Shown: in pieces, positions 1 to 7,065 of the stretch | How positions within the stretch are numbered: position 1 is the first letter of the stretch | Layout of the letters: every line of letters begins with the position of its first letter | NCBI GenBank assembly: GCA_016839845.1 | Contig: JAEOTL010000192.1 | Location: 1 to 14,928, forward strand | Source of the DNA: Promethearchaeota archaeon | Lineage (GTDB): Archaea > Asgardarchaeota > Lokiarchaeia > Sigynarchaeales > SOKP01 | DNA length: 14,928 nt | Direction of reading: 5' to 3' | The notes under the pieces: generated by a model | Databases searched by the model: none | What the model was told of the DNA's origin: nothing | The model's input: the letters and a program-made list of their open reading frames with translations, nothing else | Translations under genes and position numbers: made by a program

Positions 1-261
1 AATCCCGCAATTGCAGCTGCCTGCAAACTCTTTATTGTCCAAAGTACCCATAAAATTTGTGATGATGCATTACAAATCTTGGGAGGGATTGGTTATACAA
101 ACAAATACCCAGTAGAACGGTTACTAAGGGATATAAGACTCCACCGAATAGGTGGTGGTACTGACGAGATAATGAAATACATTATTCAAAAAGACATTTA
201 TAAAGGATTCAATACGGAACAGAGAGAGGACGTTGAATCTAAAGGGGAGTTTTGGTTCTAG
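1..261 (+). CDS. Acyl-CoA dehydrogenase, C-terminal end (5' partial)
   Basis: The open frame runs in from the left edge and ends with TAG at 259-261, giving the last 86 residues of the protein. They match the C-terminal helical domain of FAD-dependent acyl-CoA dehydrogenases: QILGGIGYTNKYPVERLLRD, followed by RLHRIGGGTDEIM. In this family that region carries the conserved Gln-x-x-Gly-Gly-x-Gly-Tyr FAD/dimer contact and the Gly-Thr-x-Glu-Ile segment. The enzyme introduces a C2-C3 double bond into an acyl-CoA and passes electrons to ETF. The FAD-binding N-terminal part and the catalytic base lie outside the window, so substrate class cannot be judged. The ATG at 79 is internal and is not a real start. 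The next gene, a VOC protein, lies 101 nt downstream after oligo-T runs, so it is probably transcribed separately. Family assignment is firm; acyl-chain specificity is unknown. Confidence 0.93.
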   Translation, partial: NPAIAAACKLFIVQSTHKICDDALQILGGIGYTNKYPVERLLRDIRLHRIGGGTDEIMKYIIQKDIYKGFNTEQREDVESKGEFWF

Positions 262-263
262 TC

Positions 264-295
264 TTTTTTTTTAACCTACATTTTTCTCTTTTTTT
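264..295 (+). terminator. Oligo-T terminator after acyl-CoA dehydrogenase
   Basis: A run of nine T (264-272) begins two bases after the stop codon, and a second T-rich run occupies 281-295. No stable hairpin precedes either. This fits intrinsic archaeal termination, which relies on U-rich tracts. Confidence 0.6.
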
Positions 296-350
296 GAAAA
301 AGATAAATTTTAAGACTAAATAAAGGACTTTTTAATACTAACTAGTTAAA

Positions 351-357
351 GGGTGAT
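351..357 (+). promoter_or_regulatory. Shine-Dalgarno site fixing a non-ATG start at 363
   Basis: GGGTGAT matches the archaeal anti-Shine-Dalgarno complement (GGAGGTGATC). It stands 5-6 nt before the ATA codon at 363, the same spacing as GAGGTGA before the ATG of livF in this window. A TGA stop in the same frame at 354-356 lies inside the site, so translation cannot begin further upstream. Confidence 0.6.
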
Positions 358-362
358 TTGAA

Positions 363-764
363 ATAAAGTTCGGTGAGATTCATCATTTCGGCTATGTATA
401 TAAAGATGGTGAAGAAGCAGTTAACAAATTCAAAAGTCTTTTTGGAATAGAGAAATTTGCTCGATTTAATTATGTTGTGGTAAAAGTAGCACGAGCCATG
501 ATTGGTTCGCTCCAAGTAGATATAATTGAACCTCAAGATAAAAATTCCATATTTTATGAATTTTTAGAGGAAGGAAATGTTGGACTTCATCATGTAGGAT
601 TTCAAGTTGACGATGTTGATGAGAAAATTAAAGAATGGGATGCACGAGGGTTCAAACAAGTTAATTTAGGAATAATTGGTCCCGCAAAATTCGTATACTT
701 CGATGCCCGAGAAATTCTTGGTTATATCATAGAGTTTGTGCAGGTGAACTATAACACACCGTAA
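363..764 (+). CDS. VOC-superfamily protein, methylmalonyl-CoA epimerase/glyoxalase-like, apparent ATA start
   Basis: Read from 363, the frame encodes 133 residues with the paired beta-alpha-beta-beta-beta modules of the vicinal oxygen chelate fold. The expected metal ligands are all present: His7/His8 (EIHHFG), Glu56 (DIIEP), His76/His77 (LHHVGF) and Glu124 (YIIEF). This is the pattern of single-domain methylmalonyl-CoA epimerases and glyoxalase-type enzymes. The neighbouring acyl-CoA dehydrogenase makes a role in acyl-CoA/propionate metabolism reasonable, but the substrate is inferred. The start is odd. There is no ATG, GTG or TTG in frame between the stop at 354 and the GTG at 477. Starting at 477 would delete 38 residues, including the first metal ligand. 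A Shine-Dalgarno site sits just upstream of ATA 363, where homologues would be expected to begin with Met-Lys-Phe. Either ATA is used as a start or ATG has mutated or been misread. Confidence 0.8.
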   Translation: MKFGEIHHFGYVYKDGEEAVNKFKSLFGIEKFARFNYVVVKVARAMIGSLQVDIIEPQDKNSIFYEFLEEGNVGLHHVGFQVDDVDEKIKEWDARGFKQVNLGIIGPAKFVYFDAREILGYIIEFVQVNYNTP

Positions 765-810
765 CACAAAAAGAATGTTAAAGAAAGTAAAAACATTTGT
801 AGAATATTAC

Positions 811-831
811 TTATTTCTTTTTCTTTTTTTT
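811..831 (+). terminator. Oligo-T terminator after the VOC gene
   Basis: A pyrimidine tract, TTATTTCTTTTTCTTTTTTT and one further T, begins 47 nt after the VOC stop codon. There is no clear hairpin. It matches the archaeal U-tract type of terminator. Confidence 0.5.
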
Positions 832-961
832 AAATCATATTATTAACTTCTAAAGTCTATTTACTCCAAAGCTGGGTACCTTAAGTTTTTGAAAAAGTAT
901 GATTAATTAGAAAATTATTACACTGTCTCAATTTATCTAGAGATCCTTCAATTATAAAAGT

Positions 962-1126
962 ATGTCAAAAGCAGTTTCGTATTATGATTGGAATTTATCA
1001 TTTAAACAGAAGATTCGATCTAAACCGAATGATAAAGATTCAATTAATACCCTCGGGATGACAGACAATAATTTTAAAAATTTTATGAAAGAATGGAAAG
1101 AAAAAAATTTTTTAAATTCTAATTAA
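962..1126 (+). CDS. Possible small protein, 54 residues, unknown
   Basis: An ATG frame of 54 codons ends with TAA at 1124-1126, in the otherwise empty interval 765-1153. The product begins MSKAVSYYDWNLSFKQK, ends KEWKEKNFLNSN, and is charged and soluble with no membrane helix. A central NTLGMTDNNFKNFMKEW stretch could form an amphipathic helix. The purine stretch AAAAG just before the ATG is a poor ribosome-binding site. I do not recognise it. Against it are the weak initiation signal and a homopolymeric A7T6 block inside its 3' end that may serve as terminator for the convergent acyl-CoA ligase gene. In its favour, it has a protein-like composition with Trp, Tyr and Gly residues. It may be a genuine lineage-specific small protein or chance. 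Confidence 0.35.
   Translation: MSKAVSYYDWNLSFKQKIRSKPNDKDSINTLGMTDNNFKNFMKEWKEKNFLNSN
1101..1107 (-). terminator. Oligo-T terminator after acyl-CoA ligase
   Basis: A run of A (1101-1107) on the + strand reads as T7 in the minus-strand transcript, about 47 nt after the ligase stop codon. The preceding A6 on that strand (1108-1113) could pair weakly with it. The tract lies in the convergent region shared with the possible small gene. Confidence 0.4.
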
Positions 1127-1153
1127 ATTTTCTTATATTTTCTAAACTATATT

Positions 1154-2851
1154 CTAAACTTCTTCTCCTCTTTTCCGAGCCTCTATATCCTTTAGATCCT
1201 TACGCAAAACTTTTCCAACTAAGGTTTCTGGTAATTCTTTACGAAAATCGATTTCTTTTGGGATCTTATAAGGTGCCACATTTTTTCTAAGAAACTCCTT
1301 TATCTCACCTTTCATTTCATCTGTTTCTCGGTACCCATCTTTTAACACAATATATGCTTTTACTTTTTCACTGCCTTTTAAATTAGGATCTGGAACTCCT
1401 ATTACCGCAGCATTTTCAATAGCGTCATTTTCGAAGAGTACATCTTCAACTTCTCTTGGATAAACCTTAAAACCGCTAACATTAATCATGTCTTTTTTCC
1501 TATCCAAAATAAATAGATAACCATCTTCATCTATTTTGCCAATATCACCTGTTAAAAGCCACCCATCCTTCAATTGGTTTGCAGTTTCTTCTGGTTTATT
1601 CCAATATCCCTTCATAATTTGGGGACCTTTTATCATAATTTCGCCTTGTTCACCGATAGGAACTATTTTAGTATAGTCATCAACATCAACGATTTTGGTT
1701 TCAGTACTTGGTAAAGCAAGTCCAACAGAACCAATCTTCCGTTTTCCCCCGTAGGGATTTACATGAGTTGCCGGTGAAGCCTCTGTCATTCCATAACCTT
1801 CAAGAATCGTAGCTCCGGTTCTTTCTTCAAATTCCTTCAGAACTTCAGGAGGCATTGGAGCAGCACCTGTATTACAAACTTTAATGGATTTTAAATCCTT
1901 CGCATAATCTTCAAGATCGTCTCTTTCTAGCAGTCGCATGTACATAGTTGGAACTCCCGGGAAAAATTCAGGACGAGTCTTTTTAATTATTTCGAACAAT
2001 GTTTTTTGGTCTCGAGGATCAGGTGCTAAAGCAATAGTTACCCCCATATAAATGAAGAAATTCATACATACGTTCATTCCATAAATATGGAAGAGTGGTA
2101 AAGTTGACAATACTGTACCCTTTCCTCTTTCGCCCGTATTCTTGTTCCATTCATAGATCATAACAACATCTGATACGAGATTTGAATGTGCAAGCATTGC
2201 TCCTTTAGGTAAGCCTGTTGTTCCCCCCGTATATTGAAGTACCGCAATGTCCTCATCTGAATTTGTTTCAAATTTTGGTGGTTTTGGTTTCGTTTTGTTT
2301 ATTAAGTTTAGAAGTTGAATAGTACCACTGATTTCTGGGGGTTCTCTTTGACCGAGTGGGTTAGCCATAGGAGCGTAATCAAATATGTTGGTTATTACTA
2401 CATGTCTAAGACGCGTTCTATCCTTTATATTATTGATTTTTTCAATTTGATTATCCCAAGCTATAATAATTTCTGCCCCTGAATCATTTAACTGGTAGGC
2501 TAATTCGTGCTCTGTATGGAGTACACTACAAGCTGTAACAGTTGCACCAGCTTTCAGAATACCATAGAAACTATATATAAATTGAGGAAAATTAGGTAAC
2601 ATAATCGCTACAACATCACCCTTTTTTACTCCTAAGTCTGCAAGAGCAGTAGCTAGTCTATCGGTAATATCTTTAACTTTTTTATATGAATATTTATGTT
2701 CCATAAACCATATTGCTGTTTTTGAACCAAATTCTTTTGCTGCATCATCTAGGAATTCATACACATTCATTTCGGGGAATTCTATTTCCGCAGGAACATC
2801 CTCGTCATAATTCTTTAACCAAGGTTTCGCAGCATACGGATTTTCACTCAT
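1154..2851 (-). CDS. fadD: Long-chain-type acyl-CoA ligase (AMP-forming)
   Basis: This 565-residue protein is full length for an ANL-superfamily acyl-CoA synthetase. It activates a carboxylic acid with ATP to an acyl-adenylate and then forms the CoA thioester. Core motifs appear in order: phosphate loop YTGGTTGLPKG (207-217), EGYGMTEASP (351-360), TGD with the ribose-binding Asp (434-436), DRKKDMINVSGFKVYP hinge region (450-465), and PETLVGKVLRK with the catalytic Lys547 (541-551). The opening KPWLKNYDEDVP is typical of the FadD branch. No membrane helix is seen. It lies 143 nt downstream of the HEAT gene with an oligo-T run and its own TATA-like box between, so it is probably transcribed separately. 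No strong Shine-Dalgarno precedes the ATG, so it may have a short leader. Beside a Liv-type importer it may activate the imported acid; chain length and substrate cannot be read from sequence. Confidence 0.93.
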   Translation of the reverse strand: MSENPYAAKPWLKNYDEDVPAEIEFPEMNVYEFLDDAAKEFGSKTAIWFMEHKYSYKKVKDITDRLATALADLGVKKGDVVAIMLPNFPQFIYSFYGILKAGATVTACSVLHTEHELAYQLNDSGAEIIIAWDNQIEKINNIKDRTRLRHVVITNIFDYAPMANPLGQREPPEISGTIQLLNLINKTKPKPPKFETNSDEDIAVLQYTGGTTGLPKGAMLAHSNLVSDVVMIYEWNKNTGERGKGTVLSTLPLFHIYGMNVCMNFFIYMGVTIALAPDPRDQKTLFEIIKKTRPEFFPGVPTMYMRLLERDDLEDYAKDLKSIKVCNTGAAPMPPEVLKEFEERTGATILEGYGMTEASPATHVNPYGGKRKIGSVGLALPSTETKIVDVDDYTKIVPIGEQGEIMIKGPQIMKGYWNKPEETANQLKDGWLLTGDIGKIDEDGYLFILDRKKDMINVSGFKVYPREVEDVLFENDAIENAAVIGVPDPNLKGSEKVKAYIVLKDGYRETDEMKGEIKEFLRKNVAPYKIPKEIDFRKELPETLVGKVLRKDLKDIEARKRGEEV

Positions 2852-2889
2852 AATTAGTTAACTCTTTTAAATTTTTGATACTTGTTAAT

Positions 2890-2907
2890 ATTTTATATTA
2901 TTTAAAA
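2890..2907 (-). promoter_or_regulatory. TATA-like box upstream of acyl-CoA ligase
   Basis: The minus strand reads TTTAAATAATATAAAATA, ending about 38 nt before the ligase ATG. This places a start site roughly 10-20 nt ahead of the coding region. It is preceded on the same strand by an oligo-T run, consistent with a new transcription unit. It is weak evidence in an AT-rich spacer. Confidence 0.35.
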
Positions 2908-2929
2908 ACTATGAAATGTTAAATCGAAT

Positions 2930-2936
2930 AAAAAAA
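2930..2936 (-). terminator. Oligo-T terminator after the HEAT-repeat gene
   Basis: A7 on the + strand is T7 in the minus transcript, about 58 nt after the HEAT gene stop and before the TATA-like box of the ligase gene. It is a candidate end for the liv-HEAT operon transcript. There is no clear hairpin. Confidence 0.4.
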
Positions 2937-2994
2937 CACATTATAGATCTAAAATTAATCTCTTTGTATGTTTAAACAAAAACAATGTCAAATT

Positions 2995-4335
2995 TTAGAT
3001 TAAAGAAATTCTGTCCAGTGCCTCTAGAGCCACTGTTGCTACTAAATCAGATTTATCATGCAATGAAGTCTTCAATACAGATATAACTTGTGGATCTTTG
3101 GGGGCTATCACGGCTAATGCCTCAACAGCTCTCCACCTTACATCAATTTTTTTATCATTTAAGGATTCTATTAATGCCGGAATCGCTTTAGACGCTTCAT
3201 GTCCTATCTTTCCTAAGGCTATTGCAGTTTCACTACGAACTCTTGCATCTGAATCTACCAAAGAATCAATTAAATCAGGAACAGCTTCCTTTGCGAGGTT
3301 TCCTAGTTTCCCTAGTGCCCTTGTGGTTTCTGTGCGAACTAAAGTCTTAGGATCCTTTAAAAATCCAACTAGCTTTGGAATAGCATCAACTGCATCCGCT
3401 CCCATTCCTCCTATAGCCCAGATCGCTAAACTTCTAATATTTTTATTTGAACTTTCAAGTGCTTGGTATAAAACAGGTAAAGCTGGCTTTCCTATATTTC
3501 GAAGTGAATCGGCAGCTTTACCTTGAATCCCCTTTTTTTTATCACTGAGTGCCACATACAGTTCTTCTAGTATCTCTGGCTCTGAAATTTTTAATTCCCC
3601 AAATGTTTCAATCACACCTTTCCTAATTTGTGGGTTGAAATGTTTCATGTAAGCGAGAAGGCTAGGAACAGCAGCGGACCCAAGTTGTGAAATTGTATTA
3701 ATAATTGCTTTTCGAACTCTCCAGTCTTTATCTCCAAGCGCTTTAAGTAACGAGGGGATTGCTTTATGGGTTTCTTTTCCAATTAAAGATAACGCGTTAA
3801 CAGCTGATGCTCTAACAGACCAGTTTTGATCTCTTACACGTTCTACTAAATCTAAAATTGCCTCATGAGCTTCAGAGCCGATCTTTCCTAGAGCCTCTGC
3901 TGCTTCTTTTCTAACTGCTTCACTATTATCATTAAGACCCCTGATTAAGCTGGATAAAGAATCTTTGGAAGCATATCCGATTTTACCGAGAGTTATTACC
4001 ACTTCTTTCCGAATTGATTCTTCTTCATTTTCAATAAATTTGGCAACCTCGTTAACAGCAAGTTCTTCTTTTTTACCAACTTTTCCTATTGATCTAACTG
4101 TTTCACGGCACACGCTCCAATCATCATCTTCTAAACATGCTACCAAATTAGTTAGGGCTAAACTTGATTTTTCACCTAATTCCCCCAACACATAGATTGC
4201 ATTAAATTTAATGGATCTACTGTCACTACTCAAAAAGCCGATAATTTCATCTATTAGAGTTGGATCTTTTTCAATCCTACCAAGAACTAAATCAGTTCTT
4301 GCATCCCTTAACAATTTTTCTAATGGAGCTGACAT
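2995..4335 (-). CDS. HEAT-repeat (PBS-lyase type) protein encoded in the liv operon
   Basis: The 446-residue protein consists almost entirely of about 13 helical-hairpin repeats of 30-39 residues. They share the pattern Asp-x-x-x-x-Val-Arg-x-x-Ala-x-x-Ala-Leu-Gly-x-Ile-Gly, for example AVRKEAAEALGKIG and ARVRSETAIALGKIG. Repeats 1, 7, 8 and 13 are the most degenerate. There is no signal peptide, membrane helix or separate catalytic domain, so it should be a cytosolic superhelical scaffold. HEAT/PBS-lyase repeats generally bind proteins, and bilin-lyase activity is not implied. The gene starts 12 nt after livF. Its Shine-Dalgarno AAGGTGA (4343-4349) shares two bases with the livF stop codon, so translation is probably coupled and the two are co-expressed. 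A link with the importer's ATPases or a downstream enzyme is therefore plausible but not shown. The ATG is preceded by a good ribosome-binding site at 7 nt spacing. Confidence 0.92.
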   Translation of the reverse strand: MSAPLEKLLRDARTDLVLGRIEKDPTLIDEIIGFLSSDSRSIKFNAIYVLGELGEKSSLALTNLVACLEDDDWSVCRETVRSIGKVGKKEELAVNEVAKFIENEEESIRKEVVITLGKIGYASKDSLSSLIRGLNDNSEAVRKEAAEALGKIGSEAHEAILDLVERVRDQNWSVRASAVNALSLIGKETHKAIPSLLKALGDKDWRVRKAIINTISQLGSAAVPSLLAYMKHFNPQIRKGVIETFGELKISEPEILEELYVALSDKKKGIQGKAADSLRNIGKPALPVLYQALESSNKNIRSLAIWAIGGMGADAVDAIPKLVGFLKDPKTLVRTETTRALGKLGNLAKEAVPDLIDSLVDSDARVRSETAIALGKIGHEASKAIPALIESLNDKKIDVRWRAVEALAVIAPKDPQVISVLKTSLHDKSDLVATVALEALDRISLI

Positions 4336-4342
4336 ATTGAAT

Positions 4343-4349
4343 TCACCTT
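4343..4349 (-). promoter_or_regulatory. Shine-Dalgarno of the HEAT gene, overlapping the livF stop
   Basis: The minus strand reads TAAGGTGA. TAA is the livF stop (4350-4348) and AAGGTGA is the ribosome-binding site for the ATG at 4335, with a 7 nt spacer. The overlap implies translational coupling. Confidence 0.75.
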
Positions 4350-5094
4350 AGATTCCCAAATAAACTTGTTTTATTCTTGGTTCTTTTTCTAATTCCTCTT
4401 TAGTACCTCTCATTTCGATCTTGCCCTCTTCTAAAACATGTACGTACTCTGCAGTATCAAGGGCAAGTGTAGCATCCTGTTCAACTAATAACGTAGTTGT
4501 TCCTGTACTTTTAATCTGATTTATTGCTTGAAATATAATTTTTTTAAATCTTGGGGCTAATCCTAATGAGGGTTCGTCGAGCAACAATAGTTCTGGATCT
4601 GACATAATTGCACGACCTAAGGCAAGCATTTGTTGTTCTCCACCACTAAGTGTATCTGCGCGTTGCCTTTTTCTTTCTTTTAGACGAGGAAACATTTCAA
4701 AAACAAAATTTAATAACTCATTGTATTTTTTTCTGTCTTTTAATGAAAAAGCACCCATTTGAAGATTCTCCATAACAGTCATCTCATAGAAAAGCTTGCG
4801 TCTCTCAGGGCATTGAGATATACCCATTCGTGCAATTTTATAAGCATCAACCTCATCAATTCTTTTTCCTTTGAATAATATTTTTCCTCTGTCAATTTCT
4901 TCCAATCCCGAGATTGCCCTTAATAATGTTGTTTTTCCTGCACCATTTGGCCCGATAACGGCTTCAAGGGCTTGTTTCTCAAGACTTATATTCACTTCTT
5001 CTAATGCTCTTGCTTTTTCATAGTAATGATATACTTTTCGGAGTTCTAAGACTTTGGATGTTTCTTCAATATCAGATTTCCTATCTTTTTTCAT
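4348..5094 (-). CDS. livF: Branched-chain amino acid-type ABC transporter ATPase LivF
   Basis: This is a complete ABC nucleotide-binding subunit of 248 residues. It has Walker A GPNGAGKTT (48-56), Q-loop Gln94 in ISQCPERRKLF, signature LSGGEQQMLALGRAI (149-163) and Walker B LLLLDEP (169-175). At the H-loop position it has LLVEQD (202-207); Gln in place of the usual His is characteristic of LivF. SLGLAP follows Walker B as in the family. It drives import by the LivHM permease pair together with LivG. The start is taken as the ATG at 5094, because GAGGTGA stands 5 nt upstream. A GTG at 5103 also opens the frame, but it forms part of that ribosome-binding site. The gene overlaps the end of livG by 14 nt, and the HEAT gene follows after 12 nt. 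An N-terminal tail of about 15 polar residues precedes the first strand. Confidence 0.95.
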   Translation of the reverse strand: MKKDRKSDIEETSKVLELRKVYHYYEKARALEEVNISLEKQALEAVIGPNGAGKTTLLRAISGLEEIDRGKILFKGKRIDEVDAYKIARMGISQCPERRKLFYEMTVMENLQMGAFSLKDRKKYNELLNFVFEMFPRLKERKRQRADTLSGGEQQMLALGRAIMSDPELLLLDEPSLGLAPRFKKIIFQAINQIKSTGTTTLLVEQDATLALDTAEYVHVLEEGKIEMRGTKEELEKEPRIKQVYLGI

Positions 5095-5827
5095 AATCTT
5101 CACCTCTACCTAAATATGCTTCATACACGATTTTATTATTTACAACATCCTGTGGAGAACCATCTGCTATTAATTTACCCTGGTGCATAACTAATACTCT
5201 TGGAACAAGAGCCATAAGCTCTCGTAATACATGGCCAACCATTATAATTGTGTATCCTTCTTCATTAAGTCGCGTTATTAATTCAACAATGATCATTTGT
5301 TCCTCATGAGAAAGGCCACTAAAAGGCTCATCTAGTAAAAGTAATTCTGGATTAGATGCAAGAGCTCTAGCTATTTCAAGTTTCTTCAAATCACCGAAGG
5401 GTAGAACTAAGGGGGGGATTCTTGCTTTATCTACCAATCCTACAGAAGCAAGAATCGAACTCGCAAGGCGAGTAATTCCAATATCAGCACTCATTACTCG
5501 GCCTCTTGGAGACATGCATCCTACAACCACATTATCAAGGCACGTAAGACGACGTAAGGGTCTTACAATCTGAAAGGTTCGTGCTATTCCAAGCTTTACT
5601 CTTTTATAAATGCTTTGTTTAGTAATATTTATCCCATCAAACCAGATAGAACCTGAATTTGGTTTTTCAGACCCAGCAATTAGATTGAACAATGTAGTTT
5701 TCCCAGCACCATTTGGTCCTATCAAACCTATCATTGAACCCCGCTCTACTTCAAAACTTACATCATTTACAGCAGTTAATCCACCAAATCTTTTAGTAAG
5801 ATTTTTTATTTGTAGTATCGTTCCCAA
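5081..5827 (-). CDS. livG: Branched-chain amino acid-type ABC transporter ATPase LivG
   Basis: Numbered from the TTG at 5827, the protein has 248 residues: Walker A GPNGAGKTT (37-45), Q-loop in ARTFQIVRPL, signature LPFGDLKKLEIARALA (142-157), Walker B LLLLDEP (162-168) and H-loop His199 (VGHVL). TFQ..R.L and LP(Y/F)G..(K/R)(K/R)LEIARALA are LivG hallmarks; Pro in place of the signature Ser is a known LivG variant. It pairs with LivF under the LivHM permease. The start is uncertain. A GTG at 5878 opens the frame 25 nt inside livM but has no ribosome-binding site and adds 17 residues unlike the family. The TTG at 5827 is preceded by TGAGGT (5836-5841) and gives MGTILQIKNLTKRFGG, which fits the usual LivG beginning. 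With this start there is a 26 nt gap after livM. Confidence 0.93.
   Translation of the reverse strand: MGTILQIKNLTKRFGGLTAVNDVSFEVERGSMIGLIGPNGAGKTTLFNLIAGSEKPNSGSIWFDGINITKQSIYKRVKLGIARTFQIVRPLRRLTCLDNVVVGCMSPRGRVMSADIGITRLASSILASVGLVDKARIPPLVLPFGDLKKLEIARALASNPELLLLDEPFSGLSHEEQMIIVELITRLNEEGYTIIMVGHVLRELMALVPRVLVMHQGKLIADGSPQDVVNNKIVYEAYLGRGEDYEKR
5100..5106 (-). promoter_or_regulatory. Shine-Dalgarno deciding the livF start
   Basis: GAGGTGA on the minus strand lies 5 nt before the ATG at 5094. The GTG at 5103 that could be taken as a start lies within this motif. Confidence 0.7.
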
Positions 5828-5835
5828 AATATTCA

Positions 5836-5841
5836 ACCTCA
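5836..5841 (-). promoter_or_regulatory. Probable Shine-Dalgarno of livG (TTG start)
   Basis: TGAGGT lies between the livM stop and the TTG at 5827, with a spacer of about 8 nt. It supports a TTG start over the unsupported GTG at 5878. Confidence 0.5.
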
Positions 5842-5853
5842 GACTACTATTAT

Positions 5854-7029
5854 TTATTTCCCCATAAGAAGATCCCACAGAGATTTTGTGTGTCGTATTG
5901 CGGGATCCATAATTCCCCGTTCAACTGATCTAATCATAATTAATAAAATAATTGCAAAAGCAAATGATGAGATCGTTTCAATTTGGGTTGTTAACCAAGT
6001 TGGGAGAGTTACGGTTAATGCGATAATATCCATAATTTCCCCTATTAATTTCGTTAGAAGGGCAAATGTAAAAGCACCCATAACTGCACCTGAAATGGAG
6101 GCGACACCCCCTAGGATTGCAAAAATTACGGGAAAGAACGATAACGTATTTGAAAAGTTATGAAATGATACGTTGCCTAGGTGAAAAACGTAGAGTACAC
6201 CAGCTATACCTGCAAAAAAGGCACTAATCATAAATGAAATCAACTTATATTTTGTTGTATTTATCCCTGATGCTTCTGTTGCATGTTCATCGTCACGAAT
6301 TCCCTTGAAGATAGTTCCCAACTTTGAATTGTAAATGATCAACATAATCAGCACACTTATGATCATGAAAATCAATATGATAATGAACTCTCCCATTGGT
6401 CCTAATGTTGTTATTCTCCAAATATTTAACTCTTTAGGTACATCTATTGACTCCGCTTGGAGCTCAGGAAATTGAAATATATTGAATAGCATTAAACTAA
6501 ATGCCATTGTACCCAATGCCAAATAGGGCCCCTTAAGTCTAAGAGCTGGAATAGCAATTATTAATCCAATAAGGACAGTAAATATTCCTCCTATAAAAAT
6601 AGCTAGAACCCAGTGGATTTGAATCCATGGATTTATTAAGCAGAAAATAAAAATATATCCCCCTATACCAAAAAACGCGGAGTGTCCAAAACTAACTTGA
6701 CCCGTTACTCCGGCAAGTAAATCCCAACTGGCAGCATAAATAGAATATATCATTGCAACCATGAAAAGATCAAAATAGACAATATCATCCGCAATTAGAG
6801 GGATGAAAATGACCAAACACATTGTTAATAAGATAACTCCCCCTCTAAATGATGTAGCCCAGGTTTTAAAATTATCTTTAGCGGCAGGAATCTGATAATC
6901 TAAAAAATTCTTAGAGCTACCAGTAATTCGATGGTAAAACTTAATAAAGGGTTCCTTAATTGACCGAGATGTTATTACTAGGTCTCCTAATTCTTCATCG
7001 ACTAGGAGATTTTCTTTTTTTTCTACCAT
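5854..7029 (-). CDS. livM: Branched-chain amino acid-type ABC transporter permease LivM
   Basis: This 391-residue permease has about ten predicted membrane helices starting near residue 64. Family motifs are GQVSFGHSAFFGIGGY (110-125), IPALRLKGPYLALGTMAFS (160-178), the cytoplasmic coupling loop GIRDDEHATEASGIN (243-257) that docks on the ATPases, ISAFFAGIAGVLY (268-280), and ILGGVASISGAVMGA (305-319). The first 60 or so residues form a hydrophilic N-terminal extension (MVEKKENLLVDEELGDL...) before the first helix, longer than I expect for LivM; its role is unknown. LivM forms the membrane channel with LivH. It begins at ATG 7029, 36 nt after livH, with only a weak purine-rich ribosome-binding site, so translation may depend on livH. 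It is followed by livG after 26 nt (or with an overlap if the GTG start of livG is used). Confidence 0.95.
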   Translation of the reverse strand: MVEKKENLLVDEELGDLVITSRSIKEPFIKFYHRITGSSKNFLDYQIPAAKDNFKTWATSFRGGVILLTMCLVIFIPLIADDIVYFDLFMVAMIYSIYAASWDLLAGVTGQVSFGHSAFFGIGGYIFIFCLINPWIQIHWVLAIFIGGIFTVLIGLIIAIPALRLKGPYLALGTMAFSLMLFNIFQFPELQAESIDVPKELNIWRITTLGPMGEFIIILIFMIISVLIMLIIYNSKLGTIFKGIRDDEHATEASGINTTKYKLISFMISAFFAGIAGVLYVFHLGNVSFHNFSNTLSFFPVIFAILGGVASISGAVMGAFTFALLTKLIGEIMDIIALTVTLPTWLTTQIETISSFAFAIILLIMIRSVERGIMDPAIRHTKSLWDLLMGK

Positions 7030-7065
7030 TTTCTAATCTTTTCCCATTTTTATTTTAAGAATTAA

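Noticed and set aside
142..158. Short G/C-rich stretch as an RNA element
   Set aside because: It encodes the conserved acyl-CoA dehydrogenase GGGT segment and shows no structure of its own.
79..261. Free-standing 60-residue protein starting at ATG 79
   Set aside because: The frame is open to base 1 and the upstream residues continue the acyl-CoA dehydrogenase C-terminal domain; the ATG is not a start.
477..764. VOC gene starting at GTG 477
   Set aside because: It would lose the first strand and the EIHHFG metal ligands, and no ribosome-binding site precedes it.
3098..3526. 142-residue + strand frame
   Set aside because: It lies wholly antisense to the HEAT gene, whose regular repeats suppress stops on the opposite strand; its own sequence shows no domain pattern.
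2995..4335. Phycobilisome/bilin lyase function for the HEAT protein
   Set aside because: The PBS-lyase label reflects the repeat type only. The organism and context show no bilin pathway.
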